64,000 nucleotides of DNA from Corynespora cassiicola (taxonomy: Eukaryota; Ascomycota; Dothideomycetes; Pleosporales; Corynesporascaceae): contig JAEUWY010000006.1 of the NCBI GenBank assembly GCA_022059125.1, positions 3,658,001-3,722,000 of the forward strand, in the 5' to 3' direction. This document shows, in pieces, positions 48,594 to 59,770 of the stretch. The notes below the pieces were generated by a model that was given only the letters and a program-made list of their open reading frames with translations, was not told the origin of the DNA and searched no databases. The position numbers and the translations under genes were made by a program. Positions within the stretch are counted from its first letter, which is position 1; every line of letters starts with the position of its first letter.

Positions 48594-49481
48594 CTACACT
48601 TTTCTTTTTGCTAAATTTTTTTTGTTTCTCATTACTCATTAATGGCACCACGATTCGAGTGGACCTTTTTCTAGTGTTTTTTGTAACAGTTTTAGCGTTA
48701 TGTGGAGAAATGTGGGCCCGGCAACACTAGGGTGTGAATGAATCTCTTTTGAACAACAACTTTGAGGATCTAGACAACCAGATCATTGAGGATTCTCGGA
48801 ATCTATTCACGCAAACCATGTCGCAGTTCTTCCAATCCTCGAGCCCTTTGTTGGCTTCATTTAGGCCTCCCCTGAACGAGGAACTCTTCCGCTATTGGCC
48901 ATTAGCAGAATTGATTTTTCAAAAGGATGCAAGGTTCTAATGTCAAATTCTCAAGGAAACTCTATGACTATTTTCTTGGTTAGTATAAGTACAGTCATTC
49001 CAATCAAAAATGACTCTGAGTGCTGCATCTATTTAGACTCTCATAGAGTCATGCGAGCGATCAAAGCTTGTGGTGAGAAGCACACATATGGAGAAGAGTT
49101 TCTGAGACAACAATTGCAGTCTAGTATTACATCAAGTCATAATCGTGCTCTATGTAGGGCTTCTCTTGACCCCAAGGCACAATAATCTGAAGTGTCAGGC
49201 ATTACCGTAGCAAGGGTTATGCCTTTTAATGTAGGACTTACTAAGCTAACATGAATTATATAACTTACAAATGTAGTTCTTTGTCTTGAATCCATGAGCT
49301 TTAATTTTATCACATGCAAGTCTCAAGTTGCTCCGCCACGTGACATACGAAGTATGCCGACTTCACCTTCACCTTCACCTTGACCAGAACAATGGTCCGT
49401 GCGCGCCGGCGAGGCACGAGTTTGTCGCCGTCAGCCTTTTATTCCTTTACCTTACACCTCCACCGCGATTGAATCACGAAA
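48594..49481. other. Intergenic, with two unconvincing frames
   Basis: Frames at 48734-48940 and 48895-49185 have protein-like composition (LFTQTMSQFFQSSSPLL; SHRVMRAIKACGEKHTYG) but no proper ATG or splice link joins them. They could be remnants of a decayed gene. Confidence 0.35.
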
Positions 49482-50484
49482 ATGTCTTCCACCTCAAACG
49501 AAAAGACCTCCGACGGAGGAGAGGCTATCAAACGCATGGAGCATATCACCCTAGAGGACAAGACCCACCACACAGACAATCAGAAACCTCAATGCAAACA
49601 CCATGCCGGCAAAACTACGGAGGCCGAAAATCAAGCCAATATCGAAACTCGTGCCCCGTCTTCTCAAATTGCTGAAGCGGACAGCGTAGTCGCCCGTATC
49701 TTCGAGCGCATCAATAATGTGGATCGGATTGCTTTAGCGGGAATTCAAATCGCAAATGAGGTAGAGGTTTCTCTTGGCCGACTTGTCAAGGATCAGGTCA
49801 AAAAGGAGCAGAAGATTGCTGAGTTGGAGAAGAGGTTGGCTGCATGCAAGTGCGGGGCCACACGCAAGAAAGAGCCCGCCAACGACAATGCTCCAGATAA
49901 GCCAATTCAGCAGATTGAAAATGTAGAGAAAGACAATATCATCGAGAAGATAGAGGCTGTCGAGAAGGAATCGGTCGCTCAAAAGGAAGAGATTACCAAG
50001 GAGAAGCGTGTCGAAAAGGAAGAAGTCACAGTCAAGGATGAGAGTTACGAGTCCGATCACTCTGACCATCTCACTCCCGCAGACGAAGCTTAGTGAGCAG
50101 CTGTGACTTTTGTCTTTAAGCGCTCTAGTGCTCACGAAGATAGCAAACACAACTACGATGCTAAGCTTTACAACACCAAGACAGCGAGCAGACTTACCGA
50201 CAAGCTTCGTGCATTTCATCACATTGAAACTAACGAGGAGATCCCCGAGTTTCCCTCCACTGCGCTGGAGTTGCTGGGAATGGATGGTATGAGCTGCTAT
50301 ACTTCAATCAATTTGCTGCCTTCACTAATAATCGTGCCAAGTCAAAGATATTGATTCCGTCCTGCGCGCTGTGCACCCTTGCCATAGGATCAAGACCGTG
50401 AAGGGAAGGCTGGTCAAGCTTTGTAACTGCATTGGAGGACCCGTGTTCGCATTGGAGGAGGCGCTCAAGAAGGGTGGCCACTGA
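49482..50484 (+). CDS. Hypothetical coiled-coil protein, three exons
   Basis: I do not recognise the family. Exon 1 (49482-50092) opens with ATG (AAAATGTC) and encodes a Glu/Lys-rich protein with a coiled-coil segment (VKKEQKIAELEKRLAACKC) and a long acidic stretch. The frame would stop at 50093, but a GTGAGC donor there, spliced to an AG at 50143 (51 bp), joins a second exon (50144-50286). A 55-bp intron (GTATGA..CAAG, branch-like CACTAAT) then joins exon 3 (50342-50484), ending DIDSVLRAVHPCHRIKTVKG .. ALEEALKKGGH. A 36-bp intron 1 would also keep the frame. The total is 298 residues; without the first splice the protein is 203 residues. Confidence 0.65.
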
Positions 50485-50657
50485 ATGCTTTCAGGTCCAC
50501 ATATCACATCGACACGATCCTTCGCTCAAAGTGTGGTACGCCTACGTCGTAGACGATGGCAACATCGAGCTTGAGCACGAAAACCGTGAAAAGTGGAACA
50601 ATTATCATCATAAAAGGTGCAGCATAAATCCAGACGATTCAATCAATCTCTCAAGAT

Positions 50658-51260
50658 CTACGTCTCACCCTCAAAAGCCTTCCTCAACCCCTCAATATCC
50701 ATCTTCACCATTGTCACCATCTTCCCGAAAACTCTTTCCACTTTCTGCGTGTCCTCATCCCTCATCCAGTCTAGCAGCTGCTTCGGAACAACCTGCCAGC
50801 TGATGCCCCACTTATCCGCCAACCACCCGCACTGCTGCTTCTTCTCATCTCCGCCCTCCCTCAACTTCTCCCAGTAGTAATCCACCTCGGCCTGATCCTC
50901 GCATTCGACCTGGAAGCTCACCGCCTCGCTGTGCTTGAACTCCGGACCGCCATTGAGAATGACAAAGGGATGGCCGGAAAGCGTGAACGACACGGTGAGC
51001 ACGTCGCCGGGCGCGTGTCCGTGGACTTCGGCGCTGCCTGCCGAGTAGCGCTGGATGTGGGTGATTTCTGAGCTTGGGAAGATGGACGTGTACTGTTTGG
51101 CGGCCTCTTCGGCGTTGCCATTGAACCAGAGGCAGGTTCGAAGTTTGGTGCCGGTGATGGACATGATGGTTATTCGTGCGGCTAAGGGGGGCTTGGCGGG
51201 GCAACTGAAGGGTGCTGTGTCTGTGGGTGGGTGCTGTCGAGGGTGAGAAGGAGGGTGCAT
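50658..51260 (-). CDS. VOC-superfamily protein, PhnB / 3-demethylubiquinone methyltransferase-like domain
   Basis: The 200-residue frame holds a glyoxalase-fold (VOC) domain of the PhnB type. It shows LRTCLWFNGNAEEAAKQYTS at the start, then HAPGDVLTVSFTLSGHPF, LNGGPEFKHSEAVSFQVEC, WLADKWGISWQVVP near the end and ..KMVTMVKMDIEGL. Despite the domain name, proteins of this family are mostly uncharacterised and no enzyme reaction can be assigned. Two starts are possible: ATG 51260 gives a 32-residue basic/proline-rich N-terminus that might be a mitochondrial presequence, and ATG 51164 (MSITGTKLRT) gives the usual ~168-residue form. No introns. Confidence 0.88.
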   Translation of the reverse strand: MHPPSHPRQHPPTDTAPFSCPAKPPLAARITIMSITGTKLRTCLWFNGNAEEAAKQYTSIFPSSEITHIQRYSAGSAEVHGHAPGDVLTVSFTLSGHPFVILNGGPEFKHSEAVSFQVECEDQAEVDYYWEKLREGGDEKKQQCGWLADKWGISWQVVPKQLLDWMRDEDTQKVERVFGKMVTMVKMDIEGLRKAFEGET

Positions 51261-51930
51261 TCTGCGGGACGAAACATTGTTTTAAATACTTCTTTGTTCA
51301 TGTCTACGTTTGGAACGCGTACGGCGGCCAAGTCGCGTAAGTGAGGGGTTGCGCGTTTGGTTGATGGACGTGTCGGCGCGAAGTCACGTGAGAGGCGTTG
51401 ATGCCTTGAAAGCGAGAAATACGGAGTTTAAGGTTTTCATGGCCGAACTTGCTCCTGTAGACCCGGCTGAATCAATAGTACGATGAGAACGACCAAACCT
51501 AATAGTTGTAGGCAATATCGTTGTGACACTATGCAGCTATTTTACCAACCCTAGTAGTTTGTATCCCTACTTGATGCAGGATTGCATTTTCCGAGCCTGT
51601 GCAGGTTTGGGGGAGGCTAGAGATCAAAAAGAGTAATAAAAACTGAAAACCAAAGCCTAAAGACTCGAATATTGTCCAACTATCAGCCATCTGAATCCTT
51701 CTATGCTAATAAGCGAGTCGAACATCGTCCGCATTTCGTCCGCGATCAGGCCTCCAAACGTCTACGTACGTACTGCATCTTTTGAAGGTTCAGCCTAAAG
51801 AACATACATAAGTTAATGCTGTATGCGCTTGTTTTCATGTTAGGTCACTTGCGCTGTCTTATGCCGTCCTTGAAGAGCCAGGCACTTTTATCGTTCCTTT
51901 CAGCAAGCTTCGTTTGGATTTGTTGCTAAG
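51261..51930. other. Divergent intergenic region between the VOC and SDR-like genes
   Basis: Probable bidirectional promoter space. One AAGCGAGTCG occurs at ~51704-51713, a match to the pogo-like terminal unit, without other repeat structure. No gene is supported. Confidence 0.45.
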
Positions 51931-52980
51931 ATGGTGAACATATCTGATGTTTGCAAAAGTAATTCTAAAATCGATAGCACCTCACTGCCAGGGGTCGCCG
52001 TGTTTGTTGGCGGCACTGCAGGTATTGGGAAACTCACGCTAGGCGAGATGGCGCAACTCGGGATGGGCTTCAAGGCCTATGTTGTCGGTCGTCCACAGAG
52101 TCGGGAATCATTTGAGTCGTTTAAAAAAGAGCTGCAGAAAGGAAACCAAGACGCAGAGATCATATGGGTTGAAGGCGAGGTATCTCTTCTTTCCGAGGTG
52201 AAGAGGATCTGTGATCATATCAAAACCATCGAGTCGCAGGTGGATCTTCTTTTTATGACGACTGGATATGCCCCTTTTGGTGGGAGAGAAGGTATTTCGA
52301 ACTCAAAGCAATCTTTCAAAAACTGATGTTATCCAGAAACCCCAGAGGGAATAGACGTGAGCCATGCACTAGAGTATTATACCCGCATCTGCTTTGCCGA
52401 AAACCTTCTCCCCCTTCTCCGTGCATCGGGCCGCGCACGAGTCATCAGTGTCCATTCAGGCGGATTGGAAAGCCAGTGGGGCTTCAATGTCAACGACTTG
52501 AATCTGGAGAAGCCGGGTACTTTCGGAGCCATCGCGACCCAAAGACACATGGGTATAATGAACACCCTTGGCCTTGAGCGCCTCTCGGAGATGAAGGGGA
52601 ATGAGTCCATTGTTTTCATTCATAGCCATCCAGGCATTGTCAGAACAGGAAATTTGTTTCGCGGGTGGGGAACAGGATGGTGGGGCCCATGGTTTGCTGC
52701 AATCTTCATGGACCCGATTCTCATGCTGCTTGCATACAGTTTCAAAGAGTCGGCTGAGAGGTACCTGTATCAAGTAACAAGCGGTGCCTTTGGCGGTAAA
52801 GGCCCTGTTGTTCCAGGACTTGTAGGGGTAAATACCAGAGGCGAAACTTCAGGTGGACTTTTCCTGGCGAGCCGCACGTGTGAAACGGTCAAGAATGAGA
52901 AGGAACTAGCAAAGCTCCGTGGAATAGCGCAAGAGGCAGTATGGGCCAAGACGCGTGAGATAGTTGATCCGTTTCTGTGA
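51931..52980 (+). CDS. SDR-like oxidoreductase without the YxxxK motif, two exons
   Basis: Exons 51931-52291 and 52337-52980 (45-bp intron, GTATTT..CCAG) give 334 residues. The dinucleotide-binding motif is VAVFVGGTAGIGKLTLGE (GGTAGIG at 27-33), with LLFMTTGYAP where SDRs have NNAG. At the expected active-site helix the sequence reads HALEYYTRICFAENLLPLL: Tyr is followed by Arg, not Lys, at +3/+4, so canonical YxxxK is absent. HSGG replaces the usual Ser-containing segment. Such NAD(P)-binding proteins are common in fungi, often near secondary metabolism genes, and few have a known reaction. It may be a reductase with altered chemistry or a non-catalytic fold. Confidence 0.85.
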
Positions 52981-53616
52981 ACCCGAGATAACGGAGGTAT
53001 CTTTCAGCATGAGTCTTGAAGTAGGAAACCCGGGTATATAAATCAAAGAATGTGGAATCTGGTCACTTTTCACCTTCATATCCTCTTTTAACCCCCCGCA
53101 CAGTCGGAATACCTCCCATCGCAATATGACGTCAGAAGCTGCTGTTGTCGTCGAATACCCCTCCAATTAGAATCTATCCGGTGGTCTGGGTGGGGGAGAT
53201 GCGCGGAAACCGGGTTTAAGAGGAACCCGAGATGGAATTCACCTGGAGGGAATCGTGTGGAAGGAGAGTATCGGAGTTCCCAGTGGGGTGTCTACAATCT
53301 AGACGTTGGCGAAGAGTTGAGGATATCTCGCAGGCTTATCGATAAGAGCAGTGGGGGGTGGGCCACGGCTGCTGGACGCTTATTGGCGGGTATCTCGGGT
53401 CAATATATCGCGATGGGTCTCAGCCAGCGTAGAGCCAACCTAAATCAAACGCCCTTCTCCTGCCAGTCTCTTCACCACTTCCCGTGATCTACTTTGAGGT
53501 TCTTCAAAGTAGCTCGGCCGCTTGCCACGCTGACTCCCCCCGCGACGCGACAGGTTGAAGAGCCGAGGTCCTCGACCGGTGCGCTCCGACTTCGGCTTCT
53601 TTCACAACACATCGAA
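52981..53616. other. Intergenic, upstream of the hydroxyacid dehydrogenase
   Basis: Normal composition; short frames only. It holds the 3' end of the SDR-like gene and the promoter/5' UTR of the next gene. Confidence 0.4.
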
Positions 53617-54686
53617 ATGGCACAGAAGACAAAAGTGGTAGTGACTCGGTCGTTGATCGATGAGGCCCAGACACTCCTTGATGCCCATTCCGAATTGGAG
53701 ATTGTCCAGTGGAACTCTGAGAAGGTATGTGGCACCATCGCCCATGGACAATTGCGGGGTCTGACTTTTCCTAGCCATGTGACCGATCATGGCTCCTAGA
53801 GAACGCAAAAGGGGCCACCGGCATCTTGGTTATGCTTTCAGATAAGGTGGACGATGAACTGCTCCAGGCGGCCGGCGACCAGCTAAAAGTCATTGCATCC
53901 TTCTCAGTCGGCACTGACCACGTGGATAAAGACGCTCTGAAGAAACGGAATATCCGATTGGGCTACACACCCACTTGCCTGACAGATGCCGTTGCCGACT
54001 TGACTGTCATGCTTACCCTCATGGCTCAAAGAAGAGCAGGAGAGTCTATGAACAAAGTTAGCGCAGGAGAATGGCCACAGATGCCCTGGCATCCTCTCCT
54101 CATGACCGGCCCGCAAATTCGGGGCTCAACTGTTGGATTTTTAGGATTCGGCCGCATTGCCCAAGCAACTCTGAAACGACTACTTCCTTTCGGAATCTCC
54201 AAGGCCATCTACCTCACATCCAAGCCGGGAAAACCAGTAAAGGAGGATCATTTTGGTTTAATCAAGCAGTCGGAAATTTCTATCCAACCTGCAGAAAGCT
54301 GGGAACAGTTAGCTAGCGACAGCGACGTGGTCATCGTGGGATGTGCGCTATCGCCCAGCACAAAACATCTCGTTAGCACCGATTTCTTCAACCGTATGAA
54401 GAAGCGAGCGGTCATTGTCAACATCGCAAGGGGTCCAGTTATCGATACCAACGCTCTTGTGACTGCCTTGGATCAGGAACAAATTTTCGGAGCTGGCCTG
54501 GACGTGATTGAGAACGAGCCGAATATTCAGGCCAATCACCCCATTCTCAAACAGCCAAGATGTGTCCTCGTGCCGCACATTGGTTCAGCGACCGTCGAGA
54601 CTCGAGAACAGATGGCGACGGAGTCTGTCAGGAATTTGCTGGCGGGTCTCACTGGAGAGGCTATGGTCAACGAAGTTGAATTGTAG
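53617..54686 (+). CDS. D-2-hydroxyacid dehydrogenase, glyoxylate/hydroxypyruvate reductase type
   Basis: Exons 53617-53724 and 53775-54686 (50-bp intron, GTATGT..CTAG) give 339 residues. The protein should reduce glyoxylate to glycolate and hydroxypyruvate to D-glycerate with NAD(P)H. The Rossmann motif GFGRIA is at 160-165 (TVGFLGFGRIAQATLKRLL). Catalytic residues are visible: Arg255 (NIARGPVID), Glu282 (GLDVIENEP) and His304 (VPHIGSATVETRE). SFSVGTDHVD near residue 80 is the conserved substrate-loop region. Length matches GRHPR-type enzymes. ATG 53617 is used (ATCGAAATGG). Its 3' end converges on the FAD oxidase gene with 76 bp between stops. Confidence 0.92.
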
Positions 54687-54762
54687 AACACGGTGACAAC
54701 TTAGATTAGATCAATTCCCAATTCTGAATTGTAGGCTTCGCGACCAAATGCACAAACATAGC

Positions 54763-56271
54763 CTAAATCTTCGCCTTCGCTATCGATGTCTCTCCGGCTT
54801 CGGGTACTTTCATGTCCTTCCTTCCTTGGAACACGCATCTCTCGAGCCTCTCTTGACTGACCAGGAAGCTCTTGGGAAACCAGTCTATCTCTTCTGGCTG
54901 ATTTCCAGAAACAATCATCTTGGCAACGGCTTCTGCCGATTTGAGGCACAGAACCATGCCGTGTCCGTTGAACCCAGCCGATATCCAAACACCTGGCTCC
55001 CCAGGTACCTTACCTACCAGAGGCTGACCGTCCGCTGTCGCACCCATGATACCCGTCCACTCATGCACTACCCTGCCTTCCTGAGCACCATCCTCTCCCC
55101 AATTCTTCTCCCCAAAGTATCCGACCAAGCTTCCGTGTAGGTATTTAGATATTTGCTGGTTGAGTGAGCTGTCATCAACAGTTCCAAACTCCGATGCGCC
55201 GCCATCGAGCTGCCTTCCAAGCCCACCGCCTATAACAATGCGCTGCCCACCACCCGGCAGGGGTCTAGGTATCATGTACTCATATCCGGATTTGTAGATG
55301 AACGAGTATGTTGTCGGGAGCACTTTTGGAAGCTTTGTCGAATCTCCAGGCTTTTGCGCGGTAATTTGGCCACGAAGTGGTACTATGACGCCCTGCAGCG
55401 ACGGAAGTAGATAGGGCGTGTAACCGTTGGTCGCAATGATGACGGAATGCGTGCGAATAATCTCGTACTGCGTGAAGACGTCGTAGAGAGGTTTCATAAA
55501 GTTATTATTCTCTGTAACAGGCAAGAACTTGTGTACAGGCGAGTTGGTGCGAAACTGGAGCCCTTTTTCGACGCACTTTTGCAATAAGCCAGTTGAGAAG
55601 CGATATGCACTGACGCGGCCGGCGAGGTATTCAAACGCTCCAGCGACAATCTCTTCTTCCTTGACCTCAGGGTTGCTGTTCTTTGAGTCTACCCAGAAGG
55701 TGCGGCATAGCTCGTCGCCTCTTTGGTATACCTTATAGTCGGCCATCCCTCCTTTCTGCTGCTCCTCAATCCTGGCATCATCCTTAATCGCTTCAATCGC
55801 AGCGCATCCATCCGTAAACGTCTCTTGATCATAGATAATGTCTACCGTATTGCAGAGCTGACTTTCGCACTCGATACCAAGCTCTTTCGCAAGCCGATGC
55901 GTCTCCACGATATTTGCGTACTCTAACCTTGCTATCTTGAGAGCCTCTTCCCTCCCGAGTTCATCGCGATGCTGGAGATAGGTACGATAGCTTGCAGCTT
56001 TCGTATGCCCGCCATTCCGGCCTGTCGCTCCGCCACATGCCTCACGAGCTTCCAACATCAAGATGCGAGCGGAGGGCGTTGCGTTGAGCAAGTAAAAGGC
56101 TATCGCCGTGCCTGAGATACCGGAACCGATAATGACATGGTTGTAGACTGGAGGGTTTGCTTTATTTTCTGGTAGGGTAACGTTTGCCAGGGCAGATTTC
56201 GGGGCATGCCAATAGGACGGAGTCGGATTGTTTACCGGCGGGCCGACGGGGATCTGACCTCGAGCCTCCAT
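54763..56271 (-). CDS. FAD-dependent amine/glycine oxidase-like oxidoreductase (DAO family)
   Basis: The intronless 502-residue protein has an N-terminal FAD-binding GSGISG (49-54; HVIIGSGISGTAIAFYLL), then EAREACGGATGRNGGH, a motif shared by OrdL/PuuB and sarcosine/glycine oxidase-like members, VIIATNGYT in the middle, and EWTGIMGATADGQPLVG plus GVWISAGFNGHGM at the C-terminal FAD contact. It probably oxidises a secondary or primary amine to imine with H2O2 release; the substrate is unknown. I use ATG 56271 (MEARGQIPVG); the frame extends four codons further only to a TTG. It is convergent with the glyoxylate reductase gene, suggesting but not proving a metabolic link. Confidence 0.9.
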   Translation of the reverse strand: MEARGQIPVGPPVNNPTPSYWHAPKSALANVTLPENKANPPVYNHVIIGSGISGTAIAFYLLNATPSARILMLEAREACGGATGRNGGHTKAASYRTYLQHRDELGREEALKIARLEYANIVETHRLAKELGIECESQLCNTVDIIYDQETFTDGCAAIEAIKDDARIEEQQKGGMADYKVYQRGDELCRTFWVDSKNSNPEVKEEEIVAGAFEYLAGRVSAYRFSTGLLQKCVEKGLQFRTNSPVHKFLPVTENNNFMKPLYDVFTQYEIIRTHSVIIATNGYTPYLLPSLQGVIVPLRGQITAQKPGDSTKLPKVLPTTYSFIYKSGYEYMIPRPLPGGGQRIVIGGGLGRQLDGGASEFGTVDDSSLNQQISKYLHGSLVGYFGEKNWGEDGAQEGRVVHEWTGIMGATADGQPLVGKVPGEPGVWISAGFNGHGMVLCLKSAEAVAKMIVSGNQPEEIDWFPKSFLVSQERLERCVFQGRKDMKVPEAGETSIAKAKI

Positions 56272-58479
56272 GGCAGAATGCAATCAAGGATATGACGTGG
56301 GTTTTAGAATTTTGGACGGAAATTCACCAGCAGGATCTTTCTCATGGTAGAGGAATTGTGAAGTCTTGCGTTGTAGCGGGGCATACAGAAGTGGAGGTTA
56401 TCATTCGTCGCATGGACCTTCTCGTTTAGGATTAGTCGTCTTCTTGTGGCCGCAGTCCGTGAAGGCTACCTAGGTATAGGGTAGGCTCAGGAACTAACCA
56501 CTAAAATCAGGTGTGCTAGAGGTAAGGTTGGTACCTGACGTATTTTTATTAATTGTTAAGGATTGAGCGTGTAGAGTCTTAGGAATAAAAATATCCTACA
56601 CGTGTGAAGAAAATTGTCGCAACATTTAGTTGCATGATATAAGACGCGCGCCATAGGCGAAAAGAAAAAATTGACAAAAAGAAATGTTCCTTGGCGGTAC
56701 TCCCAGAACATTCCTAGAGGTTTATCTGTCTGGTCACTCCTAGATTCGAACGGAACGCTTTTATTCGGATTAAGCTTAATCAACCTGCCAGTTACCGCGC
56801 AGCCATATTGCGGGCCACCGAAACAGAGATTAGTACATTTCAACGAAACCCTTTATCAATTGAATACAGTATAAAAATGACTACTTCACATAAGTAATCT
56901 GCATTTTTGTCACAGGGTTAACAGCATACGCAAGATTAAAGCATATAACTGCATAGAGATGTTTTTGACAGATTATACCACTTGCAAACAAATAGATTAA
57001 TCAGCATTAATGTTTAGAATGTTTGTCTATTTTTAAAGGTAGCTAGTAATTTACTATTGCTTTTTAACCGTACTAAATAGCAGAACTACTTTAGTCGCTA
57101 AAAATCTAAAAAATATATAATGAAACTTTATTTACAGCTTGTGTTCCTAATATATATAGTATTCAGCCGCACAAAAAGGTTTTGTCAAATCATTAGCAAA
57201 GAAAAATAGACTTCCAAAACTTGTTACTACTGTAGGAATTTTGAAGATGCAGTCCTTGAGTAGTGGGTGTACAGAGCACGCAGCCTTGTCACAAGCTACG
57301 CATATCTCGATGATAGAAAGATGCACTGGAGAACTATAGTCTTAGTTTTTTTTTGTGCCGGAAAGAAGCAATCATGAGAGAGCCTTTGGTGAACATACCA
57401 AGTCGCTGATAGATGCTTGCCTTCTTTTCTTTCGCCCTGCACCAGTGGAAGAGATGCAAAGATATCCGCCTTTCTACAGCAAGGAGCCTATATTCAGAGC
57501 ACGGTTCCTTCTCGTGTGATAAAACTAGAAAGACTGCTGGATATAAATCGTACACGGGATTCTTGGGCGCTGCATCTTACATGGTCTCTTTTTCAGATGA
57601 TATTTGGGACCTTTGATACACTCGATAAAATCATTCAGCTTCGTGAGACAAGATAAGCTTTCATTGTATTGAGGCCGGACTTGTTAAGTTCCAGGAAGAA
57701 GGCTTGGTTTGCAATGAAGGGAAATCCCCCAGTTGAACTTGAGACCAATAGATCAAATTCATGATATCAAAAGCTGCATATTTTCTCAAGTATCTAATAC
57801 CAATCTCAAGAGGTGAGAAACTATTTCTAGAAAATTTACACGTTCCAGTTTTATGCTATTGCTATATAATATGGCACAACATCACCGCCGAACACGCTAA
57901 CCGCAGCTCGCCCCTGCGCACCAGTGCCCCGACTGGTACAATCAAGACTAAGGCATCCCGTGAAGATGCGCCAGGATTGTGATGATTCGGTCTGAATGTA
58001 TTGACCAGTGGCGACAGGCTTCATCAAGATGATTCTTAGAAGAAAATGGATTGCGGTGGCAGCATTTATCCTGACTGTTGTAACAGAGATAGAAGTGAGA
58101 AGGCGGGAATTCGACATACGTTTCTAACCACTTTGCGAGTGCTGGACCCTTTTGGGCCTAGTGCTATCACGTGATTTCAATGATCGCTCGCCAAGACCAG
58201 CTCTGCCAATGCCATCTAACACGCTATGATTCACCACTTTTCCATCAGCCTATCGAATACATCATCACTCCTCCGCTGCATGTTCCAGCCGATGCCAAGA
58301 TTTGACTGTGTCCTTCGACAGTTGGGCACCTATTGTGACGCTTTCAGGTTTGTCGTGCAATCGGGAATATAAACAGGCAGTCCCATTTCTTGAACCTCAT
58401 CAACCAGTCCCCATTCTTGGCTATCAAGTTATCCATTGCCTCGAGGAGTGTTTTGATTCCGTTCTGATCGGCCAGGGCG
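56272..58479. other. 2.2-kb intergenic stretch with an AT-rich patch (~56880-57240)
   Basis: No convincing gene on either strand; frames at 56556-56843 and 57334-57656 lack domains. The AT-rich patch could be an old RIP-affected fragment, but I find no similarity to the repeats in the first 41 kb. Confidence 0.45.
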
Positions 58480-59748
58480 ATGGATACGGACATATTCTGT
58501 GTGTTGTGCGGGAACCCCTTCGACCTCGAAAATGACATATACAACATCGATTCGACGGCGGCCAAGTTCAAGGTATCATCAACACGGCTTTGTTTGCTTC
58601 GCAAAAACGATCGTCACCATTGACTCGTATTAGTGGATTAGAGACGTCCGAATACTCGGAAGCACTCGCGCCATGCATACTATGCTCCTAACCGCGTCGA
58701 CTGCCACTGGCGTGTTGTATGTATAAGCACTACGAAACGCCATCCAAGCTGAGCTAAGGGGTCGTATATTCTAGGCCCAAAAACCTGTCTGGAAGTAAAA
58801 CTGTCTTCTTGTCCGAAGAGATCCGGTGGGTGTCCACCGATGCTGACTTCTTCCATCTCGACGGTTCATACTACAACGTGCTTTGCCGGGACATTGCAGG
58901 AAATGCACTGTTTCCTCTGCATTATACCTGTCTCGAATTAGGTTGCAGGGTTTTCAGATCTCAATCCGAGGCCGATTCTGGAGGTCTTACGCCCTACTTT
59001 CTCGAGATGTTGAACGGCATGTTAAAGCAACGATTCAAGTATAGGGCCGGGTCGGCAAAACGTGATCTCCATCACATGTTCAATCTGAAAATTGATTGTG
59101 ATCATTATGGTCCCAGAAGCTTGCTGGCTTTGAATGAGCTTGGTTGGTGGTCTGGGGCATATGAGGTTCATATACCTATGACACGCACAGTGATTTACTA
59201 AAGCTTGTTAGAAGTTTCTTACCGATCCGCTCGATGTACCAGGTATTGCAGCTTTCATCTTCGATATACTAGTATCACTACCTCGTGCGAAGGATATCTA
59301 TATAGAACGGTCACATCCGGAGGGGAAACTGCGACCTTTGGAAACTCTCCCGAATGAGTTGCTAGACCGGATAAACGATTACCTACCGGCACGTACTATC
59401 ATAGCGCTACACGATACCTCTCGAGCTTTAGCGTATAAAATTCGACTCGACGATCGCTTCTGGTGCACGCAACTACTAAGTGGAAGCCTCATCCCACAGA
59501 TATGGGATATAAACCCACGTGAACTAGAAGTGTTACAAGATGAATGGAAAAGGACTGTACCCACGGACAGTGCACGCTGGAACTGGAGATCCCTGGTTAA
59601 AATTTTAAAAAGAACCAGAATCCCAATCGCGCACAGGGAAACGCTACTTGAAAATATACCCAAAGGCTACTGGAACCGATGTCGAATATGGAATATCATG
59701 AATGAGGCTTTGTCACAGCGTGAAATGACGCCAGAGAAGAACGATTGA
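58480..59748 (+). CDS. F-box protein with N-terminal CxxC, four exons
   Basis: Exons 58480-58572, 58634-58716, 58775-59165 and 59212-59748 join in frame to 367 residues (introns 61, 58 and 46 bp; GTATCA..TTAG, GTATGT..CTAG, GTTCAT..TTAG). The start MDTDIFCVLCGNPFD carries a CxxC pair, followed by KWIRDVRILG across the first junction, then NALFPLHYTCLELGCR. This layout matches a large Pezizomycotina F-box group with a Cys N-terminus and the F-box in the C-terminal part. Here the F-box is at ~231-270 (LETLPNELLDRINDYLPART). It probably recruits substrates to an SCF ubiquitin ligase through Skp1; the target is unknown. Confidence 0.8.
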
Positions 59749-59770
59749 TTTTAAAGCAACGATTAGAGAA

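Noticed and set aside
48734..49185. Possible small gene from two overlapping frames
   Set aside because: No suitable ATG, no GT..AG path joining the frames, and no known domain; kept only as a note in the intergenic entry.
58344..58604. 86-codon minus-strand frame with ordinary composition
   Set aside because: It overlaps exon 1 of the F-box gene, whose plus-strand model shows CxxC and continues the family pattern through clean splice sites.
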